Positions 9,771-19,685 of a DNA stretch of 64,000 bases are shown piece after piece. Source of the stretch: Litoreibacter arenae DSM 19593 (GTDB lineage: Bacteria > Pseudomonadota > Alphaproteobacteria > Rhodobacterales > Rhodobacteraceae); the NCBI RefSeq assembly GCF_000442275.2, contig NZ_KE557306.1:776871-840870 (forward strand), in the 5' to 3' direction. The notes below the pieces were generated by a model that was given only the letters and a program-made list of their open reading frames with translations, had not been told where the DNA came from and did not search any database. The position numbers and the translations under genes were made by a program. Within the stretch, counting starts at the first letter, position 1; every line of letters starts with the position of its first letter.

Positions 9771-10118
9771 CAGGCGCTCCTTTAAGTGAATGTTATTTAC
9801 ATTTACATATTTGGGCATGCGCGGCGTTCTTTCAAGAACTTTCGCCCGAAAAACGTAGAAAAGGGCGCAAAATTCGGTGGCTTTATTGAATTCATTGAGG
9901 TTTTTCGACTTCAGGAGGTCAGCTCATCAGCCCTTTCCCCGTGCAAAGACCGCTCCAGACCGGTGATTTCCTCTTCTTTGGGGGTGTGAAACGGCAGGAT
10001 CACCTTGGCCAAAACGACCAATTCGTTGGTCGCAATTGCGGCCCTTCTAGAACAATGGCGACTGCGTCGCTGCTGGACTCTCAGGCTAAAACAAGCGGCC
10101 GTGCCGCGACAGCGGCCG
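9771..10118. other. Intergenic stretch with an AT-rich promoter region and an orphan coding-like tail
   Basis: 348 bases between DUF2852 and cinA. The part next to DUF2852 (9786-9812) is AT-rich and probably holds its promoter. On the minus strand, about 10025 down to 9911 reads as a clean, protein-like tail (TNELVVLAKVILPFHTPKEE, then an acidic end and a TGA). No start codon or upstream continuation was found. It could be the 3' remnant of a lost gene; nothing else was seen. Confidence 0.4.
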
Positions 10119-10586
10119 TCAAGAAAGCGCGGACAGCAACAATGCCAGCGCATGGGCCACGGTGGCCCGACGCACTTCGCTGCGGCCGAGGGCGCCGAAT
10201 TGAACGGTCTCAGTCTCAACGCCCCCCGCCGTCGCCACGCCGAAGCAGACCATACCTTCCGGTTTGACCTCCGAGCCGCCCGGTCCCGCGATCCCCGTCA
10301 CCGACACCGCCAGATCCACGCCGGACGCCCGCAACGCCCCTTGCGCCATCTCCCGCGCGACCTGTTCGGATACCGCGCCATGGGCCTCCAGCGACGCCGC
10401 CGTGACGCCCAGCATCTTTTTCTTGGCCGCGTTGGAATAGGTCACGAACCCGCATTCCACCACGTCGGACGAGCCCGCCACCTCGGTCAACGCCCCCGCG
10501 ATCAAGCCGCCGGTGCAGCTTTCCGCCGTGGCGATGCGCCAGCCTTTGGCCCGCGCCGCCGCAAGAACGTCAGCCGCGTCAGCCAT
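10119..10586 (-). CDS. CinA C-terminal domain protein, NMN amidohydrolase (PncC-like)
   Basis: 155 aa from the ATG at 10586; the frame extends to a TTG six codons upstream, less likely. It consists of the CinA C-terminal domain alone: TAESCTGGLIAGALTEVAGSS, then GAVSEQVAREMAQGALRASG and DLAVSVTGIAGPGGSEVKPEG. Stand-alone proteins of this kind deamidate nicotinamide mononucleotide to nicotinate mononucleotide for pyridine-nucleotide recycling. The catalytic Ser and Thr of the SCTGG motif are present. The start overlaps the end of pgpA by eight bases, so the two are translationally coupled. Confidence 0.9.
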   Translation of the reverse strand: MADAADVLAAARAKGWRIATAESCTGGLIAGALTEVAGSSDVVECGFVTYSNAAKKKMLGVTAASLEAHGAVSEQVAREMAQGALRASGVDLAVSVTGIAGPGGSEVKPEGMVCFGVATAGGVETETVQFGALGRSEVRRATVAHALALLLSALS

Positions 10587-11067
10587 GGGATATCCAAGCG
10601 CCAAGCATCACGACCAAAGCCGCCAGAACGCCCGCGATAACGTCATCCAGCATCACGCCCAGTGGCCCTTCCTTGCGGTCCGCCCATCCCACGGGGCCGG
10701 GTTTCCAGATGTCGAACAGCCGGAATGCGATGAAAGCCGTCACCACGCCGGGCCACAAGGCCCAGAACGACACGCCCGCATGGCTGATCCCGACCGCAAC
10801 CGGCAACAGGGCGATCCATTGCCCCACCACCTCGTCGATCACGATCTCGGAGGGGTCGTGGTCGTCCTTGCCCTTGGTCTCCATCGCGGTGACGGCCCAG
10901 CCCAGCACGAACATTATCACCGTCAGCGCCGCCAGTGCCACGTAGCCGCGCCACTCTATTATGCCCCAAGCCGCGATCACCGCCGCGGCCGAGCCCCATG
11001 TGCCCGGCGCAGGGCGCAACAGGCCGACATAGAAGAAGGTCGCCCAGAATTTAGAGACCGAGAACAT
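10579..11067 (-). CDS. pgpA: Phosphatidylglycerophosphatase A
   Basis: 162 aa inner-membrane enzyme that removes phosphate from phosphatidylglycerophosphate, the last step of phosphatidylglycerol synthesis. Seen motifs: GLLRPAPGTWGSAAAV near the N-terminus, DPSEIVIDEVVGQW (the acidic catalytic core) and AFRLFDIWKPGPVGWAD, then GVMLDDVIAG. Three or four membrane helices are evident. It sits four bases after ispDF and overlaps cinA, a common trio in Rhodobacteraceae. Confidence 0.94.
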   Translation of the reverse strand: MFSVSKFWATFFYVGLLRPAPGTWGSAAAVIAAWGIIEWRGYVALAALTVIMFVLGWAVTAMETKGKDDHDPSEIVIDEVVGQWIALLPVAVGISHAGVSFWALWPGVVTAFIAFRLFDIWKPGPVGWADRKEGPLGVMLDDVIAGVLAALVVMLGAWISHG

Positions 11068-11071
11068 CGCG

Positions 11072-12205
11072 CTACCCCTTCACCAGCGTGGCGGTTGCCA
11101 TGCAGGCAATCCCCTCGCGACGGCCCGTAAAGCCCAGCTGCTCTGACGTCGTGGCCTTGACGCTTACACGGTCAAGAGAAATATCCAACAATTCCGATAC
11201 CCTCTCACGCATCGTTAAAGCGTGCGGTCCAATCTTCGGCTCCTCGCAAATCAGCGTGCAATCCACGTTGGAGATCGCAAACCCCATCTCACCCGCCAGA
11301 TCCCGCGCGTGTTCCAGAAACACATAGCTTGCCATGCCCTTCCATTGCGGGTCACTCGGCGGGAAATGCTGGCCAATGTCGCCCTGCGCCAGAGCGCCAT
11401 AAATCGCGTCGGTGATCGTGTGCAGCCCCACATCGGCGTCGGAATGTCCCTGCAAGCCTCGTCCATGAGGCACCTTGATTCCACACAGGATCACATGATC
11501 CCCCGGCCCGAAGCGATGCACGTCAAACCCGTTGCCGACCCGTATATCCACGTTGTTCTCCAAATACTGGGCGGCCCGCGCAAAGTCCTCGGGGCCGGTG
11601 ATCTTCAAGTTCCGCTCCGCGCCCGCGACGATGGTGACGTCCATCCCCGCCGCCCGCGCGATTTCCACATCGTCCGCCGCGCCGCCGTCATGCGCGCGGT
11701 GGGCTGCGAGAATTTCCGCCAGATGGAACCCTTGCGGCGTTTGCGCCCGAAACAGCCCCGCGCGGTCCCGCGTGCCCGAAACTTTGCCGTCCTCACCCTG
11801 CCACAGCGCGTCCGTGACCGCCAAGGCAGGGGCCGCGCCCTGCGCATCACGCAGCGCGTCCAGAACCCGTCCGATCACGTCTGCGCCGACCAGGGGCCGT
11901 GCCCCGTCGTGGATCAGCGCCAGATCGAAGCGCCCTTCAACGGCCTGCAAACCGTTCAGCACCGATGCGTCCCGAGTGTCGCCGCCGACAACGCATGTCA
12001 CCCCGTCAGGAATCCAGTCGGCAGGGGCGTCATGCGGCACCACCAGCACAATCTCGTCAGCGAGCCCGCGAAACGCGTCGCAGGCCCATGCCACGACGCG
12101 CTTGCGCCCAAGCATTCGCCATTGCTTCGCAACCTCGCCACCCGCACGGGTGCCGCGACCTGCCGCCACGATCACGGCGACCACTGAGGGGCGGTTCACA
12201 TTCAT
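11072..12205 (-). CDS. ispDF: Bifunctional IspD/IspF enzyme of the MEP isoprenoid pathway
   Basis: 377 aa fusion. Residues 1 to about 220 are IspD (2-C-methyl-D-erythritol 4-phosphate cytidylyltransferase), with the nucleotide loop [13 protein letters not shown], the KQW lysine and the HDGARPLV motif. The rest is IspF (MEcPP synthase), with [52 protein letters not shown] and [17 protein letters not shown]. Metal-binding DVH and H residues are in place. The fusion is normal in alphaproteobacteria. It is the first gene of ispDF-pgpA-cinA and is divergent from dusB. Confidence 0.96.
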   Translation of the reverse strand: MNVNRPSVVAVIVAAGRGTRAGGEVAKQWRMLGRKRVVAWACDAFRGLADEIVLVVPHDAPADWIPDGVTCVVGGDTRDASVLNGLQAVEGRFDLALIHDGARPLVGADVIGRVLDALRDAQGAAPALAVTDALWQGEDGKVSGTRDRAGLFRAQTPQGFHLAEILAAHRAHDGGAADDVEIARAAGMDVTIVAGAERNLKITGPEDFARAAQYLENNVDIRVGNGFDVHRFGPGDHVILCGIKVPHGRGLQGHSDADVGLHTITDAIYGALAQGDIGQHFPPSDPQWKGMASYVFLEHARDLAGEMGFAISNVDCTLICEEPKIGPHALTMRERVSELLDISLDRVSVKATTSEQLGFTGRREGIACMATATLVKG

Positions 12206-12263
12206 GGAATTTGTCTATGTTGTGCGCGCGCGAAGGACAATGCCCATTGCTTCTGCCTAATTA

Positions 12264-12281
12264 TTGGGCAGTTTCGCCCAA
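12264..12281. promoter_or_regulatory. Inverted repeat between ispDF and dusB
   Basis: TTGGGC and GCCCAA, six bases apart (12264-12269 and 12276-12281), lie in the 168-base divergent region ahead of dusB-ntrBC and ispDF. The repeat could be an operator or a small hairpin; the binder is unknown. Confidence 0.3.
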
Positions 12282-12373
12282 AACACCGTATCCTCCAAAT
12301 AACATGAGCCATATCGTTGCCAGACCCGCCGCAACGGCTTAGCCATGGCTCTACTTGCTCAAGGATTAAGCGT

Positions 12374-13345
12374 TTGCCCATTCATCTGGCAGAACACGCC
12401 ATCGACCCACCCGTTTTGCTGGCCCCTCTGGCCGGCATCACCGATTTGCCGTTCCGCAAGCTGGTGTCCGGCTTCGGCGCGGGGCTGGTGGTCTCCGAGA
12501 TGGTCGCCAGTCAGGAAATAGTGCAGGCCAAACCCGGCGTGCGCGAAAAGGCGGAGCTGGGCATGGAGTTCGCCAACACCTCCGTCCAGCTTGCAGGCCG
12601 CGAGGCGCATTGGATGGCCGAGGCCGCCCGCCTAGTCGCCGCCAACGGTGCCCGCGTGATCGACATCAACATGGGCTGCCCAGCCAAGAAGGTCACCAAC
12701 GGCTATTCCGGCTCCGCGCTGCTCAAGGATCTCGACCACGCGCTGACCCTGATCGACGCCGTGGTCGGCGCGGTCGATATCCCCGTGACCCTGAAAACCC
12801 GACTGGGTTGGGACGACGATCTGCTCAATGCGCCGACGCTGGCGAGACGGGCCGAGAATGCGGGCATCCGCATGATCACCATCCACGGGCGCACCCGCTG
12901 CCAGTTCTACAAGGGCCGCGCCGACTGGGCCGCGATCCGCGCCGTAAAAGACGCAGTAAGCATTCCCGTCATCGCCAATGGTGACATCACCGACGCCGCG
13001 ACCGCTCGCACCGCGCTCGACGCCTCCGGCGCGGACGGGGTGATGATAGGGCGCGGCGCCCAAGGGCGCCCGTGGGCGCTGGCCGAGGTCGCGCACCGCC
13101 TCCACGGCACGCCCGCGCCCGACATTCCCCAAGGCGCAGCGCTGGCCGAAATGGTCGCCGCCCATTACGAGGACATGCTCGATTTCTACGGCCCCGATTT
13201 GGGCCTGCGCGTCGCCCGCAAACATCTGGGCTGGTACATGGACGGGGCAGGGACCGCCGCGCCGCTGCGCCGCGAAGTGCTGACCGCGAAGTCCCCCCGC
13301 GCGGTGCTGTCAGAATTGCCCTCCGCCTTGGAGGCTGCCGCATGA
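12374..13345 (+). CDS. dusB: tRNA-dihydrouridine synthase B (NifR3)
   Basis: 323 aa if it begins at the TTG at 12374, which has AAGGA eight bases upstream and gives an N-terminus aligned with the family ([18 protein letters not shown]). The frame itself is open further back to 12317. An FMN-dependent TIM barrel reduces uridine in the tRNA D-loop. Visible motifs: the MAG-type start loop, [11 protein letters not shown] with catalytic Cys, [23 protein letters not shown] and [10 protein letters not shown], then [13 protein letters not shown]. It is the first gene of the classical dusB-ntrB-ntrC unit, and its stop overlaps the ntrB start (ATGA). Confidence 0.92.
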   Translation: MPIHLAEHAIDPPVLLAPLAGITDLPFRKLVSGFGAGLVVSEMVASQEIVQAKPGVREKAELGMEFANTSVQLAGREAHWMAEAARLVAANGARVIDINMGCPAKKVTNGYSGSALLKDLDHALTLIDAVVGAVDIPVTLKTRLGWDDDLLNAPTLARRAENAGIRMITIHGRTRCQFYKGRADWAAIRAVKDAVSIPVIANGDITDAATARTALDASGADGVMIGRGAQGRPWALAEVAHRLHGTPAPDIPQGAALAEMVAAHYEDMLDFYGPDLGLRVARKHLGWYMDGAGTAAPLRREVLTAKSPRAVLSELPSALEAAA

Positions 13346-14418
13346 GTACGCAATTCTTCGACACACTCTGGAGTTCCCTGCCGGTGCCTGCGCTGGTGAT
13401 CGACGCCCAAAACGCCATCGCCGAGATCAATCCTGCGGGCGAGATATTCATGAACGCATCCGCCAAGTCCCTGCGCGGGGCGCCCGTGTGGGACAAGCTC
13501 CATGTCAACGCGCCGCTGGACGAGGCCGTGATGCGCGTGCGCCGTGACGGCTCCGCCTTGTTCGTGAATACCGTCGATGTGGGGTCCGGCGAAAAGCCCC
13601 CCGTGCAATGCAATGTGCAACTGTCGGCCATGGTGGATCGGCCGGATTACATCCTGATCCTGATGGAGCCGCGCCAGATCGCCCATAAAATGGGCCGCGA
13701 CATGCAGTCCAAATCCGCCGCGCGGTCGGCCATCGGCATGGCTGAAATGCTGGCCCACGAGATCAAGAACCCGCTGGCGGGCATCACCGGCGCGGCGCAG
13801 CTTCTGAGCATGAACCTGTCGGGCGACGACATAGAGTTGACCGACCTGATCGTCGCCGAGTCCCGTCGCGTCGTGAAGCTGCTGGAACAAGTAGAGCAGT
13901 TCGGCAACCTGCGGCCGCCCATGCGCCGCGCCGTGAACCTGCATGACGTGCTCGACCGCGCCCGAAAATCCGCCGCCGTGGGCTTCGCCGCCCATATGCG
14001 GATCAGAGAGAACTACGACCCGTCGCTGCCCCCCACCTACGCGGATGCGGACCAGTTGTTGCAGGTGGTCCAGAACCTGCTGAAAAACGCGGCGCAGGCG
14101 GCGGATAAATCCGGCGGCACCATCGAAATCCGCACCTTCTACGAGATGTCGCTGCGGGTGGAACGCCCCGACGGCAGCCGCTCCGCCGTGCCGTTGCAGG
14201 TGGAAATCATCGACGACGGTCCGGGCCTGCCGGATAATCTGGCCAGCGAGGTGTTCGAGCCTTTCGTGTCCGGCCGCGACAACGGCACAGGGCTGGGACT
14301 GGCGTTGGTGTCCAAGATCATCTCTGAACATGACGGCTGGATTTCCGTCGACTCCGTGCCGGGGCGCACGGTGTTCCGCATTTCCCTGCCTGTCGCCCCG
14401 AAAGACCACGAGCTATGA
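13342..14418 (+). CDS. ntrB: Nitrogen-regulation histidine kinase NtrB
   Basis: 358 aa cytoplasmic kinase without membrane segments. An N-terminal PAS domain (about 1-110) is followed by the H-box with phospho-acceptor H139 ([20 protein letters not shown]), the N-box ([12 protein letters not shown]), the G1-box ([11 protein letters not shown]) and the G2-box ([14 protein letters not shown]). It phosphorylates or dephosphorylates NtrC under the control of PII (GlnB). The ATG was chosen because it overlaps the dusB stop by four bases; longer readings run through dusB. It is separated from ntrC by 26 bases. Confidence 0.95.
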   Translation: MSTQFFDTLWSSLPVPALVIDAQNAIAEINPAGEIFMNASAKSLRGAPVWDKLHVNAPLDEAVMRVRRDGSALFVNTVDVGSGEKPPVQCNVQLSAMVDRPDYILILMEPRQIAHKMGRDMQSKSAARSAIGMAEMLAHEIKNPLAGITGAAQLLSMNLSGDDIELTDLIVAESRRVVKLLEQVEQFGNLRPPMRRAVNLHDVLDRARKSAAVGFAAHMRIRENYDPSLPPTYADADQLLQVVQNLLKNAAQAADKSGGTIEIRTFYEMSLRVERPDGSRSAVPLQVEIIDDGPGLPDNLASEVFEPFVSGRDNGTGLGLALVSKIISEHDGWISVDSVPGRTVFRISLPVAPKDHEL

Positions 14419-14444
14419 CCCCTCACAGCAAGGAAGCGTAAACC

Positions 14445-15815
14445 ATGGACGGCACCGTTTTAGTCGCAGATGACGACCGCACCATTCGCACCGTATTGAC
14501 ACAGGCCCTGACGCGGGCGGGCTGCAAGGTTCACGCCACCTCGTCACTGACCACGCTGATGCGGTGGGTGGGCGAGGGGAAAGGCGATCTGGTGATCTCC
14601 GACGTGATGATGCCGGACGGGAACGGGCTGGAAATGTTGCCTGCCATCCATGAGAAACGCCCTAGCTTGCCGGTCATCATCATCTCGGCCCAGAACACCA
14701 TCATGACGGCCATTCAGGCGACCGAGGCCGACGCCTACGACTACCTGCCCAAGCCGTTCGACCTGCCGGACCTGATGAAGCGCACCGCCCGTGCGCTGGA
14801 CCAGAAGCGCGTGCCTGCGCCGCGCGTGACCAGTGATGTGCCGGTAAACGAAGGCGACGACCTGCCGCTGGTCGGTCGCACCCCTGTGATGCAGGACCTG
14901 TACCGCCTTGTCGCCCGCGTTATGAATACCGATCTGCCCGTGTTGATCAGCGGCGAAAGCGGCACCGGCAAAAGTCTGATCGCCCGCGCCGTCCACGATT
15001 TTTCCGACCGGCGCAATCTTCCGTTCGTCAGGGTCAGGCCTGCCGATCTGGCCGCAATGGAAGGACCGGCCGCAATCCTGAGCCGTGCGCGCGGTGGTTC
15101 CATCCTGTTCGACGAGGTGTCTGACCTGAATGCCGACGCACAAGCCCGCGTTGTGCGTATGCTCGACAGCCTGACCGACGACGCGCCGCGCATTCTCGCT
15201 ACGTCACAGCGGGACTTGATGGCGCAGATGGAGGCCGGGGAATTCCGGCAGGATTTGTTCTACCGCCTTGGTGGTGTGAATGTGACTGTGCCCTCCTTGC
15301 GTGAGCGGGTGGAAGATATCCCGCTTCTAACGGCACATTTCTTGCAGAAGTCTGAACGCGACGGCGCGCCTTCACGACAATTTTCCAAAGATGCGATGGA
15401 GTTGTTCCGCAGCTACAACTGGCCGGGCAACGTCCGCCAACTGGAAAACGCCGTGCGTCGCCTGATTGTCACCGCGAGCGAGCAGGATATCTCCCGCGCG
15501 GATGTCGAACTGGTGCTCGGCGCACAACCCGAGATGGAGCCGGTCGCGGGCAATGTAGGTGCGGACAAGCTGTCGGATTCGGTCGCGCAACACTTGCGGC
15601 GCTATTTCGATCTGCACGGCGGGGTGCTTCCGCCACCCGGCCTTTACCAGCGGATATTGCGCGAGGTGGAGCTTCCCTTGCTGGAAATCGCATTGGAGGC
15701 CACAGGCGGAAATCAGGCTAAATGTGCTGATCTACTTGGCATTAACCGCAATACCTTGAGAAAAAAGGTCACCGACCTCGATATTCGCGTGACACGGCGC
15801 CGCAAGTTGATGTAA
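14445..15815 (+). CDS. ntrC: Nitrogen regulator NtrC lacking the GAFTGA loop
   Basis: 456 aa. Receiver domain with D9/D10 and the phosphorylated D53 ([10 protein letters not shown]), AAA+ domain (Walker A GESGTGKS at 170-177, Walker B ILFDEVSD near 220) and a Fis-type helix-turn-helix at the end ([21 protein letters not shown]). The AAA+ domain has no GAFTGA motif. Between the conserved VR stretch and Walker B there is a shortened segment ([20 protein letters not shown]). The Rhodobacter capsulatus NtrC also lacks this loop and activates sigma-70 rather than sigma-54 polymerase, so the same mode is expected here. It controls nitrogen-assimilation genes. Confidence 0.95.
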   Translation: MDGTVLVADDDRTIRTVLTQALTRAGCKVHATSSLTTLMRWVGEGKGDLVISDVMMPDGNGLEMLPAIHEKRPSLPVIIISAQNTIMTAIQATEADAYDYLPKPFDLPDLMKRTARALDQKRVPAPRVTSDVPVNEGDDLPLVGRTPVMQDLYRLVARVMNTDLPVLISGESGTGKSLIARAVHDFSDRRNLPFVRVRPADLAAMEGPAAILSRARGGSILFDEVSDLNADAQARVVRMLDSLTDDAPRILATSQRDLMAQMEAGEFRQDLFYRLGGVNVTVPSLRERVEDIPLLTAHFLQKSERDGAPSRQFSKDAMELFRSYNWPGNVRQLENAVRRLIVTASEQDISRADVELVLGAQPEMEPVAGNVGADKLSDSVAQHLRRYFDLHGGVLPPPGLYQRILREVELPLLEIALEATGGNQAKCADLLGINRNTLRKKVTDLDIRVTRRRKLM

Positions 15816-15847
15816 AACCGCAACAGTCACCGTGACGATCGGGCCGC

Positions 15848-18160
15848 ATGGACGCCTCGACGATCACATCAACAAGACGTGGCAAGGCGGTAAGAAAGCA
15901 GATGAAAACCCCAACGGGTCTCCACGGACGGACTGCGTCCTGGAACAGGCTGAATCGGTTGCGCAAGCAAAGGCGCGTGCAGAACATTGCCACGTTGGGC
16001 CTTGTGGTGTTGGGTCCGGTGCTGGCCGTGCTGACCTATCTGGGCCTTGGCCCGTTCGAGCTTGACCCCACCTCGCACGGCATCCGCCTCATCCTTCTGG
16101 CCGATCTGGTCTATGTGCTGCTGGTCGCAGCACTCGTCGCCCAAAAGGTCGGTAAGGTCATCGCCTCGCGCCGTGCCAATTCTGCCGGTTCGCAGTTGCA
16201 TTTGCGCCTCACGGGGGTATTCGCGCTGGTAGCACTTGTGCCGACCATTCTGGTCGCCGTCTTCGCCGTGGTGACGCTGAATTTCGGGCTGGAGGGCTGG
16301 TTCTCCGACCGAGTGCGCAACGTGGTCGGCACGTCGCTTTCTGCCGCACAAGCCTACGAGCAGGAGCAGCGCGACGATCTGTCGGACGACGCCTTGCGCC
16401 TTGCCGGTTACGTGAATATCGCCAAGCAAACTACTAATTTCATTTCTGATTCGGACCTCCGGCAGGTATTGACCCAAGCGCAGGAGCAGGTGCAGCGCGG
16501 CCTGAAAGAGGCATTTATCGTCGACGGCGCGGGCAATCTGGTGTCGCGCGGAAACCGGTCCTATCGCTTCGACTTCGAGCCGGTGCCGGAAACGGCGTTC
16601 GAGGAGGCCCAGAACAATCGCCCCGTGGTGATCGAGGACTGGCCCAACAACGAATTCCGCGCGCTTTTGCGCCTGACCGCCTATCCCGACCGCTACCTCT
16701 ATATCAGCCGCTCGGTCGATGGCGAGATCCTCAGCCTGCTGGACCAGACGCAGGAAACCGTGCGGCTCTACCAGCAGCTTGAGAATGATCGCGGACGCCT
16801 GTTGTTCGAGTTCGGGCTGATCTATCTGGGCTTCGCGGTGATCCTGATCCTCGCCGCCATCTGGCTTGGTCTGTGGTTCGCGGAACGGCTCGCGCGCCCT
16901 GTCGGCCAACTTGCCGCCGCCGCCCAGCGTGTTGGGGCGGGTGATCTGGACGTGCAGGTGGTCGAGGCCAAAAGCGAGGATGAGATCGCGCTATTGGGTC
17001 GCCTTTTCAACCAGATGACGCGTGAACTTAAAGTGCAGCGCGAGACGCTTCTGAGCAATACCGAACAGATCGAGCGCCGCCGCCGCCTGTTCGATTCCGT
17101 CCTGTCATCGGTCACCGCAGGGGTGATCGGGCTGGATGCGGATAACCAGATTACCTTCATGAACCGCTCCGCCCTACGTATGCTGGATATTGAGGACGAC
17201 GCGGACATCTCGCAAGACCTGCCCACGCTGGTGCCGGAATTCGCGTCGCTTCTGGCATCGCTCTCCGACTCCGACGCGGAGACGGCGCAGGAAGAGGTCA
17301 AACTGACCCGCCGCGGCCAGCTTGAAAGCCTGCTGGTGCGCGTCGCCACACGGACCTCCGAAGAGGGTGAATTGGAAGGCTACGTGCTGGCCTTCGATGA
17401 TGTGTCCGAACTGGTCAGCGCCCAGAAAATGGCCGCATGGGGCGACGTGGCCCGCCGCATCGCGCATGAAATCAAGAACCCGCTGACGCCGATCCAGCTG
17501 TCCGCCGAGCGGCTCAAGCGCAAGTTTACGCCGCTCGCAGGCGACCAGCTGGACAGCCTGGAGCAATACACAGACGTCATCATCCGCCAGACCAACGACC
17601 TGCGCCGCATCGTCGACGAGTTTTCCAAATTCGCCCGCATGCCGGAGCCGGAATTGCGCGAGACGGACCTGATGAAGCTGGTCCGTGACGCGGTTGTGTT
17701 GCAGCAATCCGGCCAGCCGGGGGTAGAGATCACGCTGGACAGCACCGAGCCGGAAATCCTGTCGGAACTGGACCAGACCATGATCGGTCAGGCTCTGACC
17801 AACCTGATCAAGAACGCAGGAGAGGCCATTGAAACATATCAGGAAAACGGCGCAGCGAACGGGCATAAGCCACAGATAAAAGTCGCGGTGACGACCAGCG
17901 ACAAGGACGTAACCGTGACCATCTCGGACAACGGCGTGGGGCTTCCCGAAGACCGCACCCGCCTGTTCGAGCCCTATGTGACCACCCGTGCGAAGGGCAC
18001 CGGCCTTGGCCTGCCCATCGTGAAGAAAATTATCGAAGAACACGGCGGCAGCCTTGTGCTGCGCGATGCCGAAGCCTTCGACGACACAGGCCATCGCGGA
18101 GCAATGGCCGTCATAAAACTGCCGCGCCTCGCGGCGGGCAAACGCAGAAACGTGGCCTGA
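15848..18160 (+). CDS. ntrY: Membrane sensor histidine kinase NtrY
   Basis: 770 aa from the ATG at 15848; an ATG at 15905 is an alternative, and neither has a strong ribosome site. Membrane helices lie near 45-65, 75-100 and 115-140, and another near 315-340 after a long extracytoplasmic sensor region. Then come HAMP (ERLARPVGQLAAAAQRVGAGD), PAS (VTAGVIGLDADNQITFMN), the H-box ([20 protein letters not shown]), the N-box (LTNLIKNAGEAI) and the G-boxes (DNGVGLPED, KGTGLGLPIVKKI). It partners with NtrX. In alphaproteobacteria NtrYX is linked to nitrogen metabolism, redox sensing and envelope control. Confidence 0.95.
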   Translation: MDASTITSTRRGKAVRKQMKTPTGLHGRTASWNRLNRLRKQRRVQNIATLGLVVLGPVLAVLTYLGLGPFELDPTSHGIRLILLADLVYVLLVAALVAQKVGKVIASRRANSAGSQLHLRLTGVFALVALVPTILVAVFAVVTLNFGLEGWFSDRVRNVVGTSLSAAQAYEQEQRDDLSDDALRLAGYVNIAKQTTNFISDSDLRQVLTQAQEQVQRGLKEAFIVDGAGNLVSRGNRSYRFDFEPVPETAFEEAQNNRPVVIEDWPNNEFRALLRLTAYPDRYLYISRSVDGEILSLLDQTQETVRLYQQLENDRGRLLFEFGLIYLGFAVILILAAIWLGLWFAERLARPVGQLAAAAQRVGAGDLDVQVVEAKSEDEIALLGRLFNQMTRELKVQRETLLSNTEQIERRRRLFDSVLSSVTAGVIGLDADNQITFMNRSALRMLDIEDDADISQDLPTLVPEFASLLASLSDSDAETAQEEVKLTRRGQLESLLVRVATRTSEEGELEGYVLAFDDVSELVSAQKMAAWGDVARRIAHEIKNPLTPIQLSAERLKRKFTPLAGDQLDSLEQYTDVIIRQTNDLRRIVDEFSKFARMPEPELRETDLMKLVRDAVVLQQSGQPGVEITLDSTEPEILSELDQTMIGQALTNLIKNAGEAIETYQENGAANGHKPQIKVAVTTSDKDVTVTISDNGVGLPEDRTRLFEPYVTTRAKGTGLGLPIVKKIIEEHGGSLVLRDAEAFDDTGHRGAMAVIKLPRLAAGKRRNVA

Positions 18161-18185
18161 GGGGCCGCTGACAAGGAGCAGAAAT

Positions 18186-19607
18186 ATGGGCGATATTCTG
18201 ATCGTAGACGACGAGCGCGACATTCGGGAGCTGATCTCGGACATTCTCAAGGACGAAGGCTTCACCACCCGCCTTGCCGGAACCTCGGAGGCCTGCATGG
18301 CCGAGATCAACGCCGACCCGCCAGCGCTGATGATCCTCGACATCTGGCTGAAAGACAGCGCCATGGACGGGATCGACATCCTCAAACACGTCAAGCGGGA
18401 CAATCCCGACATTCCGGTGGTCATCATCTCCGGTCACGGCAATATCGAAATCGCCGTCGCGGCGATCAAGCAGGGAGCCTATGACTTCATCGAAAAGCCC
18501 TTCAACATCGACCAGCTGATGGTCGTCATCACCCGCGCCATGGAAACCTCCCGCCTGCGCCGCGAGAACAACCAGTTGAAACGGGGCGAGGTGGCCAGCG
18601 CGGAAATGGTCGGCGAAAGCTCTGCTTTCAAAGGGTTGCAGGCGCAACTTGACAAGGTCACCGGCTCCAACGGCCGCGTGATGCTGACCGGCCCTGCCGG
18701 GGCGGGCAAGGACGTGGCGGCGCATTATATCCACGCCCATTCCAACCGCTCCCACGCGCCGTTCGTGACCGTTAATTGCGCCACCGTGGAGCCGGAGCGG
18801 ATGGAGGAAGTCCTGTTCGGTCGCGAAAGCCGCGAGCGCGGGGTGGAGCCGGGCCTGCTGGAGCAGGCCCATGGCGGCATCATCTTCTTCGACGAGGTGG
18901 CGGATATGCCCCTTGGCACCCAATCCAAGATCCTGCGCGTGCTGGTGGAGCAGCAGTTCCAGCGTGTCGGCGGCAACGACAAGGTGCGGGTCGATCTGCG
19001 CGTCATCACCTCCACCAACCGCGATCTGGCCGAGGCGATCAAGGCAGGCGAGTTCCGCGAGGAACTGTATCACCGCCTCAACGTGGTCCCGATCGCCGTT
19101 CCCAGCCTTGAAGACCGCCGCGAGGATATCCCGACGCTGGCCAACCATTTTATCGCGCAGTTCAACCAGACCCAAGGCCTGCCGCTGCGCAAACTGGCCG
19201 ATGACGCCGTGACCCTGCTGCAAACAATGCACTGGCCGGGCAATATCCGGCAGCTCAAGAACGTGATCGAGCGGGTGCTGATCCTCGGGCCGGACAAGGG
19301 CGATATCGAGGCCAAGGAACTGCCCCAGTCGGAAGGCTCAGGCGAAAGCGGAAGCGGCGTGACCATCGGCGGCAATCTGGCCACCTTGCCACTGCGCGAA
19401 GCCCGCGAGATGTTCGAGCGCGAATACCTGATGACCCAGATCAACCGTTTCGGCGGCAATATTTCCCGCACTGCCGCCTTCGTGGGGATGGAGCGCAGCG
19501 CCCTTCACCGCAAGCTGAAATCGCTGGGCGTGGTGACGTCCAACAAAGCGGGCGCGCGTATCGCGCAGGTGCAGGAAGACGAGATGGAGGCGACGGGGTC
19601 CGACTAA
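18186..19607 (+). CDS. ntrX: Response regulator NtrX lacking the GAFTGA loop
   Basis: 473 aa, partner of NtrY. Receiver domain with D8/D9 and phosphorylated D52 (MILDIWLKDS), AAA+ domain (Walker A GPAGAGKD at 169-176, Walker B GIIFFDEVAD near 231-240) and a Fis-type DNA-binding end (NISRTAAFVGMERSALHRKL). As in the NtrC of this window, GAFTGA is missing: between LFGRE and Walker B there is ESRERGVEPGLLEQAHGG. This argues against classical sigma-54 activation. A clear ribosome site (AAGGAG) precedes the start. It lies 25 bases after ntrY. Confidence 0.95.
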   Translation: MGDILIVDDERDIRELISDILKDEGFTTRLAGTSEACMAEINADPPALMILDIWLKDSAMDGIDILKHVKRDNPDIPVVIISGHGNIEIAVAAIKQGAYDFIEKPFNIDQLMVVITRAMETSRLRRENNQLKRGEVASAEMVGESSAFKGLQAQLDKVTGSNGRVMLTGPAGAGKDVAAHYIHAHSNRSHAPFVTVNCATVEPERMEEVLFGRESRERGVEPGLLEQAHGGIIFFDEVADMPLGTQSKILRVLVEQQFQRVGGNDKVRVDLRVITSTNRDLAEAIKAGEFREELYHRLNVVPIAVPSLEDRREDIPTLANHFIAQFNQTQGLPLRKLADDAVTLLQTMHWPGNIRQLKNVIERVLILGPDKGDIEAKELPQSEGSGESGSGVTIGGNLATLPLREAREMFEREYLMTQINRFGGNISRTAAFVGMERSALHRKLKSLGVVTSNKAGARIAQVQEDEMEATGSD

Positions 19608-19685
19608 CCCCCGCGCCTGCAATCCAATTGACCGCCGCGCGGCCATCTGCCATGGCTGGGCACTCGGACAAACGGGATTGAACCG

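Noticed and set aside
9786..9989. Short plus-strand frame starting in the DUF2852 promoter region
   Set aside because: It lies in AT-rich promoter DNA, and its sequence is low-complexity with no family or ribosome site.
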